A stretch of DNA of 64,000 nt from DASXUG01 sp036504995 (GCA_036504995.1 DASXUG010000008.1:124001-188000), one strand, 5' to 3'; positions 33,181 to 42,942 are shown, counted from the first letter of the stretch. A program made the numbers and translations. The notes: generated from the sequence alone by a model not told the origin.

Positions 33181-34173
33181 TTAATTCAGTCTATGTAAGC
33201 GTCTAAAGGTCTCTGAAGGTAGCTCGCCAAACATCTTTTTATACTCTTGTGAAAAATGCCCAAAATGCCAAAATCCCCAGTGGGTGGCAGCTTCTGTCAC
33301 AGAGTTGGCTGTTTTAAGCATATGGCGTGCTGCATTTAAGCGTTCTGCACGCAAAAAGGCAACAGGACTGGTGTGCAGGGCTTGTTCAAAATGATATTGC
33401 AAGCTGCGGCGGCTCATATCGAGGGATTCACAAAGCTCAGCGACGCTGATGGGGTTATCTTGACGCTTGCTGATCATCTCGCGTGTCACTGCCAATACTT
33501 CCCAAGACTTGTGTCGCACTGAGTCTAGTGGTGTTTGCTCTTTATTTAACAGACTTTCACAGACTAACTGAGTTGCATTGGCAGTGATTTCGTCTATAAA
33601 TAGTCGATTACTAGCAAGGACTGGTTGTGTCTTTAAGGTTTGAAATGTAGATTTCAAGAATTGCACCAGATTGATATAGGCTGAATACGGAATGCGAGCG
33701 ATATGGGCTTGCTTGCATTGCAGGTTTAGAAAGTATTGGTCATCAGCCGAAAGTAAGCGAAATAGCTTGTTTCGATTCATGACGATCAGGCCCATCATTA
33801 AGTGTTGTGGAGAGATAAACTCAAAACCTTGCTTGCCCGAATAAACATGTATCGCGTTATGTCCACAAGCTGCCCCACAAAATAAGCCGTTGTCTAAGCT
33901 GCTTAAAGGAACGCCAATAGCAATCGTTTCATCATCTAAGTGACCTTGCTGGTAGAGGCTCTGGCTCGTGTATTCCCAATACAAACTAAGTTCATCAAAG
34001 TGTACCTCAGATACAAAACCTTCAAAATTTCCCGCCGATATTTGCGTGTAATCCTGATTCCATTTATTTAAAAATGTCGCCTGCTCATCAAAATCTTGGC
34101 TGTGTTTTTGATGAAAGATAATTGCCTCATCGATGGAAGTGCTCATGTTTTGCAAGTTTTGGTTAAAAGACAT
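33181..34173 (-). CDS. eutR: AraC-family transcriptional regulator, probable ethanolamine regulator
   Basis: A 330-residue regulator with a C-terminal AraC/XylS double helix-turn-helix (about 225-325: PISVAELCESLDMSRRSLQYHFEQ and VTEAATHWGFWHFGHFSQEYKKMFG). The N-terminal domain is the ligand-sensing part, with a GFVSEV segment like EutR-type regulators. It is convergent with eutBC and the closest regulator, so control of the ethanolamine genes is the natural guess. The start could also be ATG at 34143, eleven codons in. Confidence 0.82.
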   Translation of the reverse strand: MSFNQNLQNMSTSIDEAIIFHQKHSQDFDEQATFLNKWNQDYTQISAGNFEGFVSEVHFDELSLYWEYTSQSLYQQGHLDDETIAIGVPLSSLDNGLFCGAACGHNAIHVYSGKQGFEFISPQHLMMGLIVMNRNKLFRLLSADDQYFLNLQCKQAHIARIPYSAYINLVQFLKSTFQTLKTQPVLASNRLFIDEITANATQLVCESLLNKEQTPLDSVRHKSWEVLAVTREMISKRQDNPISVAELCESLDMSRRSLQYHFEQALHTSPVAFLRAERLNAARHMLKTANSVTEAATHWGFWHFGHFSQEYKKMFGELPSETFRRLHRLN

Positions 34174-34350
34174 GACAAATATCTTTCTTTATTTAGTAAT
34201 TCAGAGAATTATCTAGCAACAACTATGCCCATAAAAACAACGACTTTGCTCTGTAGTGTAGGCTGATTTTCATTAATTTGCACGATTTTTGTGCCGTGCT
34301 GCTCAAAACAGCGCATTTGGAATAAAAACAGGATGAGGTAAAATGGCGTT

Positions 34351-35667
34351 ATGAATAAATTACTCCCCACTGCGGTCATTGAATCGCTAGATCAAGAAGG
34401 GCGCGGTGTTGCCCATGTCGAAGGTAAAGTTGTTTTTATCACGGGCGCTTTGCCTAGTGAAAAAGTTAGCTATAAAAGCACGCAACGTAAATCCAATTAT
34501 GAGTTTGCTGATGTAGGCGAAGTATTTAAAGCATCAAACTTACGCGTAGAGCCTAAATGTAAGCATTTCGGTATGTGTGGTGGCTGCGCATTACAACACT
34601 TTGATTTTACAGGCCAAGTGGCAGCAAAGCAGCGGTTGCTAGAAAACAACCTGTGGCATATTGGTCGTGTGAAGGCGGAAAGCATGTTGCCGCCAATCTA
34701 TGGGCCGATGTTTGGGTATCGCCACAAAGCACGTTTGCGCGTGAAATATGTGCATAAAAAACAACGCGTATTAGTAGGTTTTAATGAGCGCGCTACTCGC
34801 TATGTGGCAGATATCCAAAGTTGTCAGGTATTGCCGCCACATGTTTCTGCACTGATCGTGCCATTGCAAGAGTTGATTGTTCAGCTCAGCATCAAGGACT
34901 TGGTGCCACAAATTGAGCTGGCAGTGGGTGAGGGCGCAACGGTGCTGGTGTTCCGTATTATGTCAGCCTTACTGCCCGAAGATGAAGTGCTGATGCGTGA
35001 ATTTGCTGATGTTCATCAGGTACAAGTATGGACACAAACTAAAGGCCCAGATACGGTAAAGCCATTTCATCCGCTTAATGCGCCAAGTTTGAGCTATAGC
35101 TTGCCTGAATTTAATTTAAATTATCCATTTAGTCCGACTGAGTTTACCCAAGTTAATCCTCATATCAATCGCGTAATGATTCGCCGAGCCATGCAGTTGC
35201 TGAATCCGCAAGCCAATGAGCGCATCGCTGACTTTTTCTGTGGTTTAGGTAATTTTACGTTGCCGATTGCGCGAAGTGGCGCAACAGTTTTTGGTATGGA
35301 AGGTTCCAGTGCTTTGGTGAAGCGTGCTGAAGAGTCTGCACTATTGAATGGCTTGGAAAAGCAGGTGCGGTATCAAGAGGCTGATTTGTTCTTTATGTCA
35401 CCGGAAAGTTTAGCTGAGCTTGGTTATTTTGATAAATGGTTAATTGATCCACCACGTGATGGTGCGATGGAACTTGTGAAATCACTTACAGAAGATGGCA
35501 AAAACAGCCCGCAGCGCATTGTTTACGTGTCATGCAATCCTGCTACATTGGCGCGAGATGCTGCCATTTTAGTGCAACAAAAAGGCTATCGAATGGTCGC
35601 TGCTGGCGTGATTAATATGTTTCCGCATACTACGCATGTGGAATCTATCGCCTTGTTTGAGCGTTAG
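34351..35667 (+). CDS. rlmD: 23S rRNA (uracil(1939)-C(5))-methyltransferase
   Basis: A 438-residue RNA methyltransferase of the RumA/RlmD type. It has an N-terminal TRAM domain (about 1-60), a 4Fe-4S cluster motif in CKHFGMCGGC (about 70-80, plus a later Cys in QSCQVL) and a C-terminal SAM-binding domain with DFFCGLGNFTLP and the catalytic YVSCNPATLARD. Housekeeping gene; the 177-base gap before it is shared with the divergent AraC-type gene. Confidence 0.94.
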   Translation: MNKLLPTAVIESLDQEGRGVAHVEGKVVFITGALPSEKVSYKSTQRKSNYEFADVGEVFKASNLRVEPKCKHFGMCGGCALQHFDFTGQVAAKQRLLENNLWHIGRVKAESMLPPIYGPMFGYRHKARLRVKYVHKKQRVLVGFNERATRYVADIQSCQVLPPHVSALIVPLQELIVQLSIKDLVPQIELAVGEGATVLVFRIMSALLPEDEVLMREFADVHQVQVWTQTKGPDTVKPFHPLNAPSLSYSLPEFNLNYPFSPTEFTQVNPHINRVMIRRAMQLLNPQANERIADFFCGLGNFTLPIARSGATVFGMEGSSALVKRAEESALLNGLEKQVRYQEADLFFMSPESLAELGYFDKWLIDPPRDGAMELVKSLTEDGKNSPQRIVYVSCNPATLARDAAILVQQKGYRMVAAGVINMFPHTTHVESIALFER

Positions 35668-35670
35668 TCC

Positions 35671-37125
35671 TTGCAACAGGCTTGCTTACGTATTTGTTAT
35701 CAAAGGCTGGTCTGTTGCTTAATCGTACTATGTTTGGCTGCCTGTGCGAAAACGGAGCCACGCACCGATATTCGTTTTGCGATTGCGCAAGCCCCGCTTA
35801 ATTTAGATCCGCGTTATGCAACAGATGCTGCCTCTGAGCGCATCAATCGCTTGTTGTATCACTCTCTTGTTGATTTTGATGCGCAGTCAAAACCAATACC
35901 GAGCTTGGCAACTTGGGTGCAATTGTCGCCTACACAATATCGTTTTACGCTTAAGCCAGCTATTGCGAGTTTCCATAATGGTACCCCTGTGCAAGCCAAT
36001 GATGTTGTGGCCACTTATCAATCACTGCTCTCTTTGAAGGATTCGCCACATACTGCTGAATTTAATAATATTAATAAAATACAAATGGTTGACAACAATA
36101 CTGTTGATTTTACTTTAACTGTAAAAGACGCCGATTTTCCAGCACGCCTGATTATGGGTATCCTGCCAGCATCTTTAGTGGTGCAAAAACACGATTTTGC
36201 ACATCAACCAATAGGCAATGGTGAGTTTAAGTTTGTCAGCTGGCAGGGTGTACTAAAGCTGGCGCGGGTATCGGATGGGCAGCTATTTACATTAGCTGAG
36301 GTTAAAGATCCAACGGTGCGAATTTTAAAGCTGGAGCGTGGCGAAGCAGATTTACTGGCGGGTGATCTGCCCCCTGAATTAGTGAGTTATTTAAAACAAA
36401 AACAAGATATTCGAGTCGTCAAGTCGGTAGGGGCAAATTTTTCATATTTAGGTTTAAACCTGCAAGACGCACAATTAAAGAATCCGTTAGTGCGTCAGGC
36501 TATCGCGCATTCGATTGATCGTAAAGCCATTATTCGCCAAGTGCTGGTAGGCGGTAGCCGCGAGGCTGGCGCAATTTTGCCGCCAGAGCATTGGGCGGGC
36601 AATCCACAACTTAAATCTTATGATTACAACCCAGCGTTATCGCGTCAGTTACTGCAACAAGCTGGTTTGAATTTGCCGCTTGTATTGACTTATAAAACCT
36701 CGACTAATGCTCAGAGTGTACGTCTTGCCACCATTATGCAAGCGCAAATGGCTGAAGCTGGTATTCAATTACACATTAGATCTCTTGATTGGGGTACGTT
36801 TTTTGAGGATGTTAAACAGGGGCATTTTCAGCTTTACAGCATGAATTGGGTGGGTATTAAGACGCCAGAAATATATGCTAAGGTATTCGGTACAAATTTT
36901 ACCCCACCAAATGGGTTTAATCGTGGTCGTTACTCGGATGCAACATTAGATGCATTGCTAGCTAAGGGAGATTGGCAGGCTGCCACACGGCGCATTCATC
37001 AACAGCTGCCCTATATTCCATTGTGGTATGAAGGGCAATTTTCCGCCATGCGGCAAGATTTAACAGGTTATCAAATCAAAGCAGATGGCAATTGGGATGG
37101 TTTAATTAGCATACGCCGCCAGTAG
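35671..37125 (+). CDS. peptide ABC transporter substrate-binding lipoprotein (DppA/OppA family)
   Basis: A 484-residue solute-binding family 5 protein with a lipoprotein signal: basic start, hydrophobic core and lipobox LAAC at about residues 22-25. The body has the typical LNLDPRYATDAAS start, FTLKP, GNGEFKF and RQAIAHSIDRKAI segments. It probably starts at TTG 35671, only 4 bases after rlmD; no good ribosome-binding site is visible, so coupling to rlmD is likely. Two matching permease genes lie at 38432 and 39366, separated by other genes. Confidence 0.85.
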   Translation: MQQACLRICYQRLVCCLIVLCLAACAKTEPRTDIRFAIAQAPLNLDPRYATDAASERINRLLYHSLVDFDAQSKPIPSLATWVQLSPTQYRFTLKPAIASFHNGTPVQANDVVATYQSLLSLKDSPHTAEFNNINKIQMVDNNTVDFTLTVKDADFPARLIMGILPASLVVQKHDFAHQPIGNGEFKFVSWQGVLKLARVSDGQLFTLAEVKDPTVRILKLERGEADLLAGDLPPELVSYLKQKQDIRVVKSVGANFSYLGLNLQDAQLKNPLVRQAIAHSIDRKAIIRQVLVGGSREAGAILPPEHWAGNPQLKSYDYNPALSRQLLQQAGLNLPLVLTYKTSTNAQSVRLATIMQAQMAEAGIQLHIRSLDWGTFFEDVKQGHFQLYSMNWVGIKTPEIYAKVFGTNFTPPNGFNRGRYSDATLDALLAKGDWQAATRRIHQQLPYIPLWYEGQFSAMRQDLTGYQIKADGNWDGLISIRRQ

Positions 37126-37137
37126 GTAAAGTCTTGG

Positions 37138-37830
37138 TCAGGCAACCGCTACGCCAAACATGCTGCCTATTCCAGCCGTTGCTGCCATTGCTAATGCGCC
37201 CCAGAAGGTAACGCGCAATGCCCCTTTCCACAAACTCGCGCCACCAGCTTGGGCAGCTAGCCCACCTAAAATTGTAAGAAATAATAATGATAAAACAGAA
37301 ACATAGGTTGTTGTATTAATCTCATTTGTAAAGTAAGCGACGCCTAAAGGCAGCGCTGCTCCGACGGCAAATGTGAGTGCTGAGGCAATGGCGGCTTGCA
37401 CAGGGTTTGCATTCATTGCTTCAATAATACCTAACTCATCACGTGCATGTGCGCCAATGGCATCATGTGCGGTTAGTTGAACAGCAACTTTGTGCGCTAA
37501 ATCAGCAGTTAATCCACGATGTATATATATGTTGGTGAGTTCTTTTAGTTCACTATCGTGGTCGTTAGCCAGCTCATATCGTTCACGTGCCAAATCAGCT
37601 GCTTCTGTATCTGCTTGCGAACTTACTGAGACATACTCACCAGCCGCCATTGCCATTGCACCAGAAACCAAGCCTGCAAGCCCAGTAAGCAGAATACTGC
37701 TGTGGGTTGCATGTGCTGAAGCAATACCTATAATTAAGCTGGCCGTTGAAATAATGCCATCATTGGCGCCAAGCACAGCGGCGCGTAGCCAGCCTATACG
37801 GTGTGAGCGGTGGTTTTCAGAATGTCGCAA
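37138..37830 (-). CDS. VIT1/CCC1-family Fe/Mn transporter
   Basis: A 230-residue membrane protein of the VIT1/CCC1 family, exporters of Fe2+ or Mn2+ from the cytoplasm. It shows the family N-terminus GWLRAAVLGANDGIISTASLIIG, the GAMAMAAGEYVSVSSQADTE segment with the metal-binding acidic helix after it (ERYEL...DSELKEL), and about five hydrophobic helices. It runs opposite to its neighbours and is not part of the peptide-transport set. Confidence 0.92.
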   Translation of the reverse strand: MRHSENHRSHRIGWLRAAVLGANDGIISTASLIIGIASAHATHSSILLTGLAGLVSGAMAMAAGEYVSVSSQADTEAADLARERYELANDHDSELKELTNIYIHRGLTADLAHKVAVQLTAHDAIGAHARDELGIIEAMNANPVQAAIASALTFAVGAALPLGVAYFTNEINTTTYVSVLSLLFLTILGGLAAQAGGASLWKGALRVTFWGALAMAATAGIGSMFGVAVA

Positions 37831-37956
37831 TGTTAGCTCCTTAGTGAATTGTTATTGTAACTGCACAATTTGTAATTTAATCACTTAACTCACGTAAAAT
37901 TAAATGAAATTAGCTTGGACTTGGTACAATTCATCAACATCATTAATAATTCATAT

Positions 37957-38439
37957 ATGCACATTGAAATTTCTATCCAGCAACAAACCCTAACCGTTTT
38001 AAGCAACGAAAATGAGCTCGTCGCGCAATTTGCCGTTTCTACTGCTGCAAATGGCGTGGGTTGCGAGAAAAATAGTGGTTGTACACCACTTGGTTTGCAT
38101 ATTATCCGCGCCAAGATAGGTGAGGGCGTTCTGCCGAATACAGTGTTTAAAGGGCGTCGCCCAACGGGTGAAATCTGTACGTCAGAGCTGATTGCAGAGT
38201 TTCCTAATCGTGATTGGATTTTGACGCGTATTTTGTGGTTAAGCGGTAAAGAAATTGGCAAAAATCGTTTGGGTAATGTCGACACCATGCAACGTTATAT
38301 TTATATTCACGGTACGCCTGAAAGCACAGATATGAGCAAAGTAGGTTCACATGGCTGTGTGCGCATGCGTAACGATGACATTATTCAGCTGTTTGATATG
38401 GTGGCGGTGGGTACACCCGTATATATTCATAATGATTAA
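37957..38439 (+). CDS. L,D-transpeptidase (YkuD) domain protein without signal peptide
   Basis: A 160-residue YkuD-fold protein with the catalytic IHGTPE and SHGCVRM motifs (active cysteine in the latter). L,D-transpeptidases make meso-DAP cross-links or attach proteins to peptidoglycan. No signal peptide or membrane anchor is visible from either possible start (ATG 37957, or TTG-class start 37915), which is odd for a periplasmic enzyme. The stop overlaps the start of the next permease gene, tying it to peptide transport; action on a recycled murein peptide in the cytoplasm is one possible reading. Confidence 0.85.
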   Translation: MHIEISIQQQTLTVLSNENELVAQFAVSTAANGVGCEKNSGCTPLGLHIIRAKIGEGVLPNTVFKGRRPTGEICTSELIAEFPNRDWILTRILWLSGKEIGKNRLGNVDTMQRYIYIHGTPESTDMSKVGSHGCVRMRNDDIIQLFDMVAVGTPVYIHND

Positions 38440-39349
38440 GCGTTTGTTGGGAATGTTTCCCGTTGTATTCGGTGTATTGATTCTTACATTTCTGCTCGTG
38501 CATTTAGTTCCTGGCGATCCTGTAGACGTGATGCTGGGTGATTCCGCCAGCATGGCTGATCGGGCTAGCTTGCGCAATGAACTGGGTTTAGATCAGCCCT
38601 TATTCGTGCAGTTTGGATGCTATTTAAACAAACTAGCACATGGCGATTTAGGTCGCTCTATCCATACCAAAACACCTATTTTGGATTTGATTCAAACGCA
38701 TTACCCAGCGACATTGAAATTGGCATTGCTGGCTTTGAGTATCGGTTTAATTTTGGGTGTCCCACTCGGTATTTTTGCGGCCTTACATGCTGGTAAGTGG
38801 CAAGATTTTGTGGTGACTATTATTTCTGTACGTTTTTCCGCCATGCCTGCATTTTGGCTAGGGCCTGTGTTGATGCTGATATTTGCAGTTTGGCTTGGGT
38901 GGTTGCCTGTGAATGGGATGGAATCGAATACTTCCATTGTGCTGCCAGCACTGACTTTGGGTTTGGGCTTAAGTGCAATACTTACTCGCATGACGCGCAC
39001 CAGTTTGCTTGAGGTGTTGCATGAGGATTTTATTCGCACCGCACGTGCGAAAGGCTTGCCAGAAACCACTATTATTTTACATCACGCCCTGCGTGCCGCT
39101 TTACTGCCGATTATTACTATCGTTGGTTTGCAAATGGGGAGCTTGCTAGCTGGTGCGGTAATTACCGAAACCATATTTAGTTGGGATGGTGTCGGGCGAT
39201 TGCTAGTGGAGAGTATTGAAAAGCGTGATTATCCTGTCACTCAAGCTTGTGTATTAGTCGTTGCACTGAGTTATGTTTTGGTGAATTTAGTAACGGATAT
39301 GGTCTATGGGCTAGCGGATCCCCGCTCGCGTCTGAGGGTGTCTAGATGA
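38432..39349 (+). CDS. peptide ABC transporter permease (DppB/OppB family)
   Basis: A 305-residue inner-membrane permease with N-terminal membrane helix, VPGDPVDVMLGDS segment, six hydrophobic helices and the EAA loop HEDFIRTARAKGLPETTIILHHALRAALLP. The ATG at 38432 overlaps the YkuD-gene stop. It forms the channel with the DppC-type permease that follows. Confidence 0.92.
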   Translation: MIKRLLGMFPVVFGVLILTFLLVHLVPGDPVDVMLGDSASMADRASLRNELGLDQPLFVQFGCYLNKLAHGDLGRSIHTKTPILDLIQTHYPATLKLALLALSIGLILGVPLGIFAALHAGKWQDFVVTIISVRFSAMPAFWLGPVLMLIFAVWLGWLPVNGMESNTSIVLPALTLGLGLSAILTRMTRTSLLEVLHEDFIRTARAKGLPETTIILHHALRAALLPIITIVGLQMGSLLAGAVITETIFSWDGVGRLLVESIEKRDYPVTQACVLVVALSYVLVNLVTDMVYGLADPRSRLRVSR

Positions 39350-39365
39350 TGGATGTGCAGTAATC

Positions 39366-40160
39366 ATGAAGCAGTTTGCATCGTATATTTTGCTATTTTG
39401 GGTAGTTGCAATTCTCTTTGGTCGTATTGTTGGCGTTGACCCGAATCATATTGATTTGTCCGCTATTTTAGTTGGGCCTAATGCTGATTTCTGGCTTGGT
39501 ACAGATGATTTAGGTCGTAGCTTAACGGCACGTTTGTTGCGCGGGGCTGAGGTTTCTCTATGGGTGGCTTGCATAGTCACGGCGGTGACGATGCTAGTTG
39601 GCGTGACCATTGGCATAATCGCTGGTTATTTTGGCGGTAAAGTAGACCGCTTGCTGATGCAAATAACCGATGTATTTTTAGCGTTCCCAGGTATTTTGCT
39701 CGCGATTGCTTTTGCGGCAGTTCTGGGGGCGGGTATCGGCAATTTGGTGCTGGCATTGAGCTTAACGGGTTGGGTCAGCTATGCCCGACTTAGCCGTGGG
39801 CAAACCATGACTTTGCGTAACCGCCAGCATGTGGTGGCTGCTGAGTCGTTGGGGGCTGGTGTGCCACGCATCTTGGTTAAACATATCTTACCTTTGTTGG
39901 CATCCATTTTAATGGTAGAGGCGACGTATAGTTTAGCTAGTGTGATGGTAGCAGAAGCAAGCTTGTCATTTTTGGGGTTGGGCATTCAAGCCCCTAATGC
40001 CTCATGGGGAGCGATGTTGCGTGATGCGGTACGTTATATGCTGGTCGCTCCACACTATGTTTTAGTGGTGGGTTTGAGTTTGATGAGTCTGATTTTGGCG
40101 ATTAACCTAGGCGGCGATTATTTGCGTGATCGGCTGGATGTAAGGGCAGAACGAAAATAA
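39366..40160 (+). CDS. peptide ABC transporter permease (DppC/OppC family)
   Basis: A 264-residue permease with the family start FWLGTDDLGRSLTARLLRGAEVS and EAA loop QHVVAAESLGAGVPRILVKHILP. It is shorter than DppC proteins at the N-terminus, where the first helix is reduced. No ATP-binding subunit gene (DppD/F type) is found next to it, so ATPases must come from another locus. Confidence 0.92.
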   Translation: MKQFASYILLFWVVAILFGRIVGVDPNHIDLSAILVGPNADFWLGTDDLGRSLTARLLRGAEVSLWVACIVTAVTMLVGVTIGIIAGYFGGKVDRLLMQITDVFLAFPGILLAIAFAAVLGAGIGNLVLALSLTGWVSYARLSRGQTMTLRNRQHVVAAESLGAGVPRILVKHILPLLASILMVEATYSLASVMVAEASLSFLGLGIQAPNASWGAMLRDAVRYMLVAPHYVLVVGLSLMSLILAINLGGDYLRDRLDVRAERK

Positions 40161-40176
40161 TGACTGAGTGGAATTC

Positions 40177-40881
40177 ATGAGTCACATTAAGCATTACAAA
40201 TACTATGACTTTATTATGGCAGCATTTGCCGTGGTCTTGGTGTGCTCTAATTTAATTGGTCCAGGTAAAATTACACAGATTGACCTGCCCATTATTGGTG
40301 TGTTGATCTTTGGTGCAGGCATCATGTTTTTCCCTATTTCCTTTATTTTTGGCGATATCCTGACAGAGGTTTATGGTTATGCCGCTTCTCGTCGTGTGAT
40401 TTGGGCAGGCTTTGTCGGATTGGCATTTGCGAGCTTTATGGCTTGGGTGATAGTAGCGCTCCCACCAGCGCCTGATTGGCATGATCAAGTCGCTTATCAA
40501 TCGGTATTCGGCTCAACTGGGCGTATTGCGCTAGCCTCCTTGGTATCATTTTTGGCTGGGGAGTTTGTTAATTCATTTGTGCTTGCCAAAATGAAAATAC
40601 TGACACAAGGCCGATGGTTATGGAGCCGCACTATTGGCTCCACTATTTTTGGCGAAGCTGTTGATTCTATATTGTTTTTCCCTTTAGCCTTTTATGGCTC
40701 TGGCGACTTTCCCGATGCGATGATGCCGCAAATTGTGATGGCACAGTTCACTGCTAAAGTGTTAGTAGAAGTTGCTTTTACTCCATTGATGTACAAAATT
40801 ATCGCGTTTTTGAAACGTGCTGAAAATGAAGATTTTTACGATAGAAATACTGACTTTAACCCATTTAAATTAGAAGCTTAA
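40177..40881 (+). CDS. yhhQ: queuosine precursor transporter (YhhQ family)
   Basis: A 234-residue membrane protein of the VUT_1/YhhQ family, which takes up queuosine precursors (preQ0/preQ1). Seen are NLIGPGKITQIDLPIIGVLIFGAGIMFFPISFIFGDILTEVYGY type helices at the N-terminus with the GDILTEVYG motif, and the TIGSTIFGEAVDS motif. The start ATG 40177 is preferred over GTG 40168. Confidence 0.9.
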   Translation: MSHIKHYKYYDFIMAAFAVVLVCSNLIGPGKITQIDLPIIGVLIFGAGIMFFPISFIFGDILTEVYGYAASRRVIWAGFVGLAFASFMAWVIVALPPAPDWHDQVAYQSVFGSTGRIALASLVSFLAGEFVNSFVLAKMKILTQGRWLWSRTIGSTIFGEAVDSILFFPLAFYGSGDFPDAMMPQIVMAQFTAKVLVEVAFTPLMYKIIAFLKRAENEDFYDRNTDFNPFKLEA

Positions 40882-40885
40882 CCAT

Positions 40886-41935
40886 ATGTCATTAGGTCCA
40901 ATTATGTTAGATGTGGTCGGCACAGAACTTACTGCCGATGACATTCGCCGTTTACAACATCCTTTGGTGGGTGGCGTGATTTTATTTAAGCGTAATTATG
41001 AAAATAATGCTCAACTAAAAGCGCTAACCGCCAGTATTCATGCGGTACGCCAACCGCCCTTATTGATTGCAGTTGACCATGAAGGGGGGAGAGTGCAGCG
41101 CTTTCGCGAAGGTTTTACTAAGATTCCTCCCATGCGTGAATTTGGCAAAATTTGGGATAAAACCCCCAAGCGTGCAAAAGAGCTTGCTACAGAAGCGGGG
41201 ATGGTGCTGGCAGCGGAGTTGCGCGCACATGGTATCGATTTTAGCTTCACTCCCGTGCTAGATATGGATTATGGTGATAGCCTAGTGATTGGCGACCGTG
41301 CTTTTCATCTCAATGCGCAGGCGATTGCAGATTTAGCCTATGCCCTTATGCAAGGTTTGAAAAAAGGCGGTATGGCAGCCGTTGGCAAACACTTTCCTGG
41401 GCATGGTTTTGTGGTGGCGGATTCTCACGTGAGTATTCCTGTGGATGAGCGTAGTTTTGATGAAATTGCAGCCAATGATATGCAGCCATTTAAACAAATG
41501 ATAGACGATGGCCTGCCCGCCATTATGCCAGCACACGTCATTTATCCCAAAGTCGACGATAAACCTGCAGGTTTTTCCGCGCGCTGGTTGCAAAAAGTAT
41601 TACGCGAGCGACTGGGTTTTAACGGTGTGATTTTTAGCGATGATTTAAGTATGGAAGGGGCAACCGTGGGTGGTGATGTCACCACGCGCAGCTTAGCTGC
41701 CTTAAATGCAGGTTGTGACATGGTATTGTTATGCAATCGTCCAGACTTGGCAGATGAGCTTTTGGCAAACCTGAAATGGACGATTTCAGCGCAAACCATA
41801 GCTCGTTTAGCCCGAATGCATGGCCATCACCACCCCAAAGACCTAACCGCTTTACGCGAGGATGCAGATTACGTGCAGGCGGTACACCAAATTGGGCAAA
41901 TAGGGTCGTCTGAGCAAGATTTGCCCTTCGTTTAG
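40886..41935 (+). CDS. nagZ: beta-N-acetylhexosaminidase
   Basis: A 349-residue glycoside hydrolase family 3 enzyme, cytoplasmic NagZ, which removes GlcNAc from anhydro-muropeptides in cell-wall recycling. The characteristic DHEGGRVQRFREGF, GKHFPGHGFV (with the catalytic-loop His) and SDDLSMEGA (catalytic Asp) motifs are present. It starts 4 bases after yhhQ. Position next to peptide-transport and YkuD genes suggests a peptidoglycan-recycling neighbourhood. Confidence 0.94.
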   Translation: MSLGPIMLDVVGTELTADDIRRLQHPLVGGVILFKRNYENNAQLKALTASIHAVRQPPLLIAVDHEGGRVQRFREGFTKIPPMREFGKIWDKTPKRAKELATEAGMVLAAELRAHGIDFSFTPVLDMDYGDSLVIGDRAFHLNAQAIADLAYALMQGLKKGGMAAVGKHFPGHGFVVADSHVSIPVDERSFDEIAANDMQPFKQMIDDGLPAIMPAHVIYPKVDDKPAGFSARWLQKVLRERLGFNGVIFSDDLSMEGATVGGDVTTRSLAALNAGCDMVLLCNRPDLADELLANLKWTISAQTIARLARMHGHHHPKDLTALREDADYVQAVHQIGQIGSSEQDLPFV

Positions 41936-42061
41936 CTTGGATATTGAAAAAAGCTCGTAGTAAATATCGGCTATTTTCAATTTGTAACAATAAGGCGCTT
42001 GAAACTTTCCAGGATAATCGCTATCTTAGTGTAGTGGTTCAATTTTAAAAGGATTAATGCA

Positions 42062-42754
42062 ATGTTTAATGATGACGTACAAGTATTAGGTCGTTCACAG
42101 TCGGCTGAGTTAGCCACGAATAAAGTCCTGCGTAACACTTACGCGTTATTAGGGCTCACCATGATCCCTACTATTATCGGTGCGTTTGTTGGTTTAAGCA
42201 TAGATTTTAGTTTAATTGCACAGCACCCAATTATGTTTGCGGTTGGCTATATGGCAGTGATGTGGGGTATGTTCAGTGCGATTCAAGCAAACCAAAACAG
42301 CAGTGTAGGTATTTGGTTATTATTTGCCGTTACATTCCTATTTGGCTTAATGTTAGGCCCTATGTTGCAACATGCACTTCATTTGCGTAATGGCGCCGAA
42401 ATTGTTGGTTTGGCAGCTGCTGGTACAGGCATTACATTTTTAAGCTTGGCTGCTATTGCATCTTCCCCAGCGCGTGATTTTGGCAATATTGGTAAGTTCT
42501 TGTTTATCGGATTGATTTTGGCTGTTGTCGCAAGTTTAGCTAATATGTACTTCCAGATCCCAGCGGTGTCATTGGCGATTTCAGGTGTATCTGTACTTAT
42601 TTTCTCAGGGTATATTTTGTATGACGTGAATCAAATTGTACGTGGTGGTCAAACAAACTACATTATGGCAACATTAAGCTTATACCTTGATATTTATAAT
42701 ATCTTTGTTAATTTGCTTAACATTTTGACTTCACTATTAGGCAACCGTGACTAA
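42062..42754 (+). CDS. Bax inhibitor-1/YccA family membrane protein
   Basis: A 230-residue protein with seven hydrophobic helices and the BI-1 family traits: N-terminal NKVLRNTYALLGLTM and C-terminal ILYDVNQIVRGGQTNYIMATLSLYLDIYNIFVNLL with conserved aspartates. The function is not settled in bacteria; the YccA relative modulates FtsH proteolysis. A stable hairpin terminator follows. Confidence 0.92.
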   Translation: MFNDDVQVLGRSQSAELATNKVLRNTYALLGLTMIPTIIGAFVGLSIDFSLIAQHPIMFAVGYMAVMWGMFSAIQANQNSSVGIWLLFAVTFLFGLMLGPMLQHALHLRNGAEIVGLAAAGTGITFLSLAAIASSPARDFGNIGKFLFIGLILAVVASLANMYFQIPAVSLAISGVSVLIFSGYILYDVNQIVRGGQTNYIMATLSLYLDIYNIFVNLLNILTSLLGNRD

Positions 42755-42802
42755 ACTGTAAGTCTTAAACACTCAGCTTAACTTAATTAAGATGCAATAA
42801 AA

Positions 42803-42829
42803 AGCCAGCCTTAACGGCTGGTTTTTTAT
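42803..42829 (+). terminator. intrinsic terminator after the BI-1 gene
   Basis: GCCAGCC (42804-42810) and GGCTGGT (42816-42822) pair around TTAAC, followed by TTTTTT. It lies about 50 bases after the stop codon. Confidence 0.85.
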
Positions 42830-42942
42830 TGGGCAGAGCAATAATTTTTCGCCATTCTAAATCCATTTGTAGACCAAATTTTTTAACTTTGTGTTACCTT
42901 ATAGGAATGGAAATAGGTGTGTTCATTAAAAGATAGATTTGT

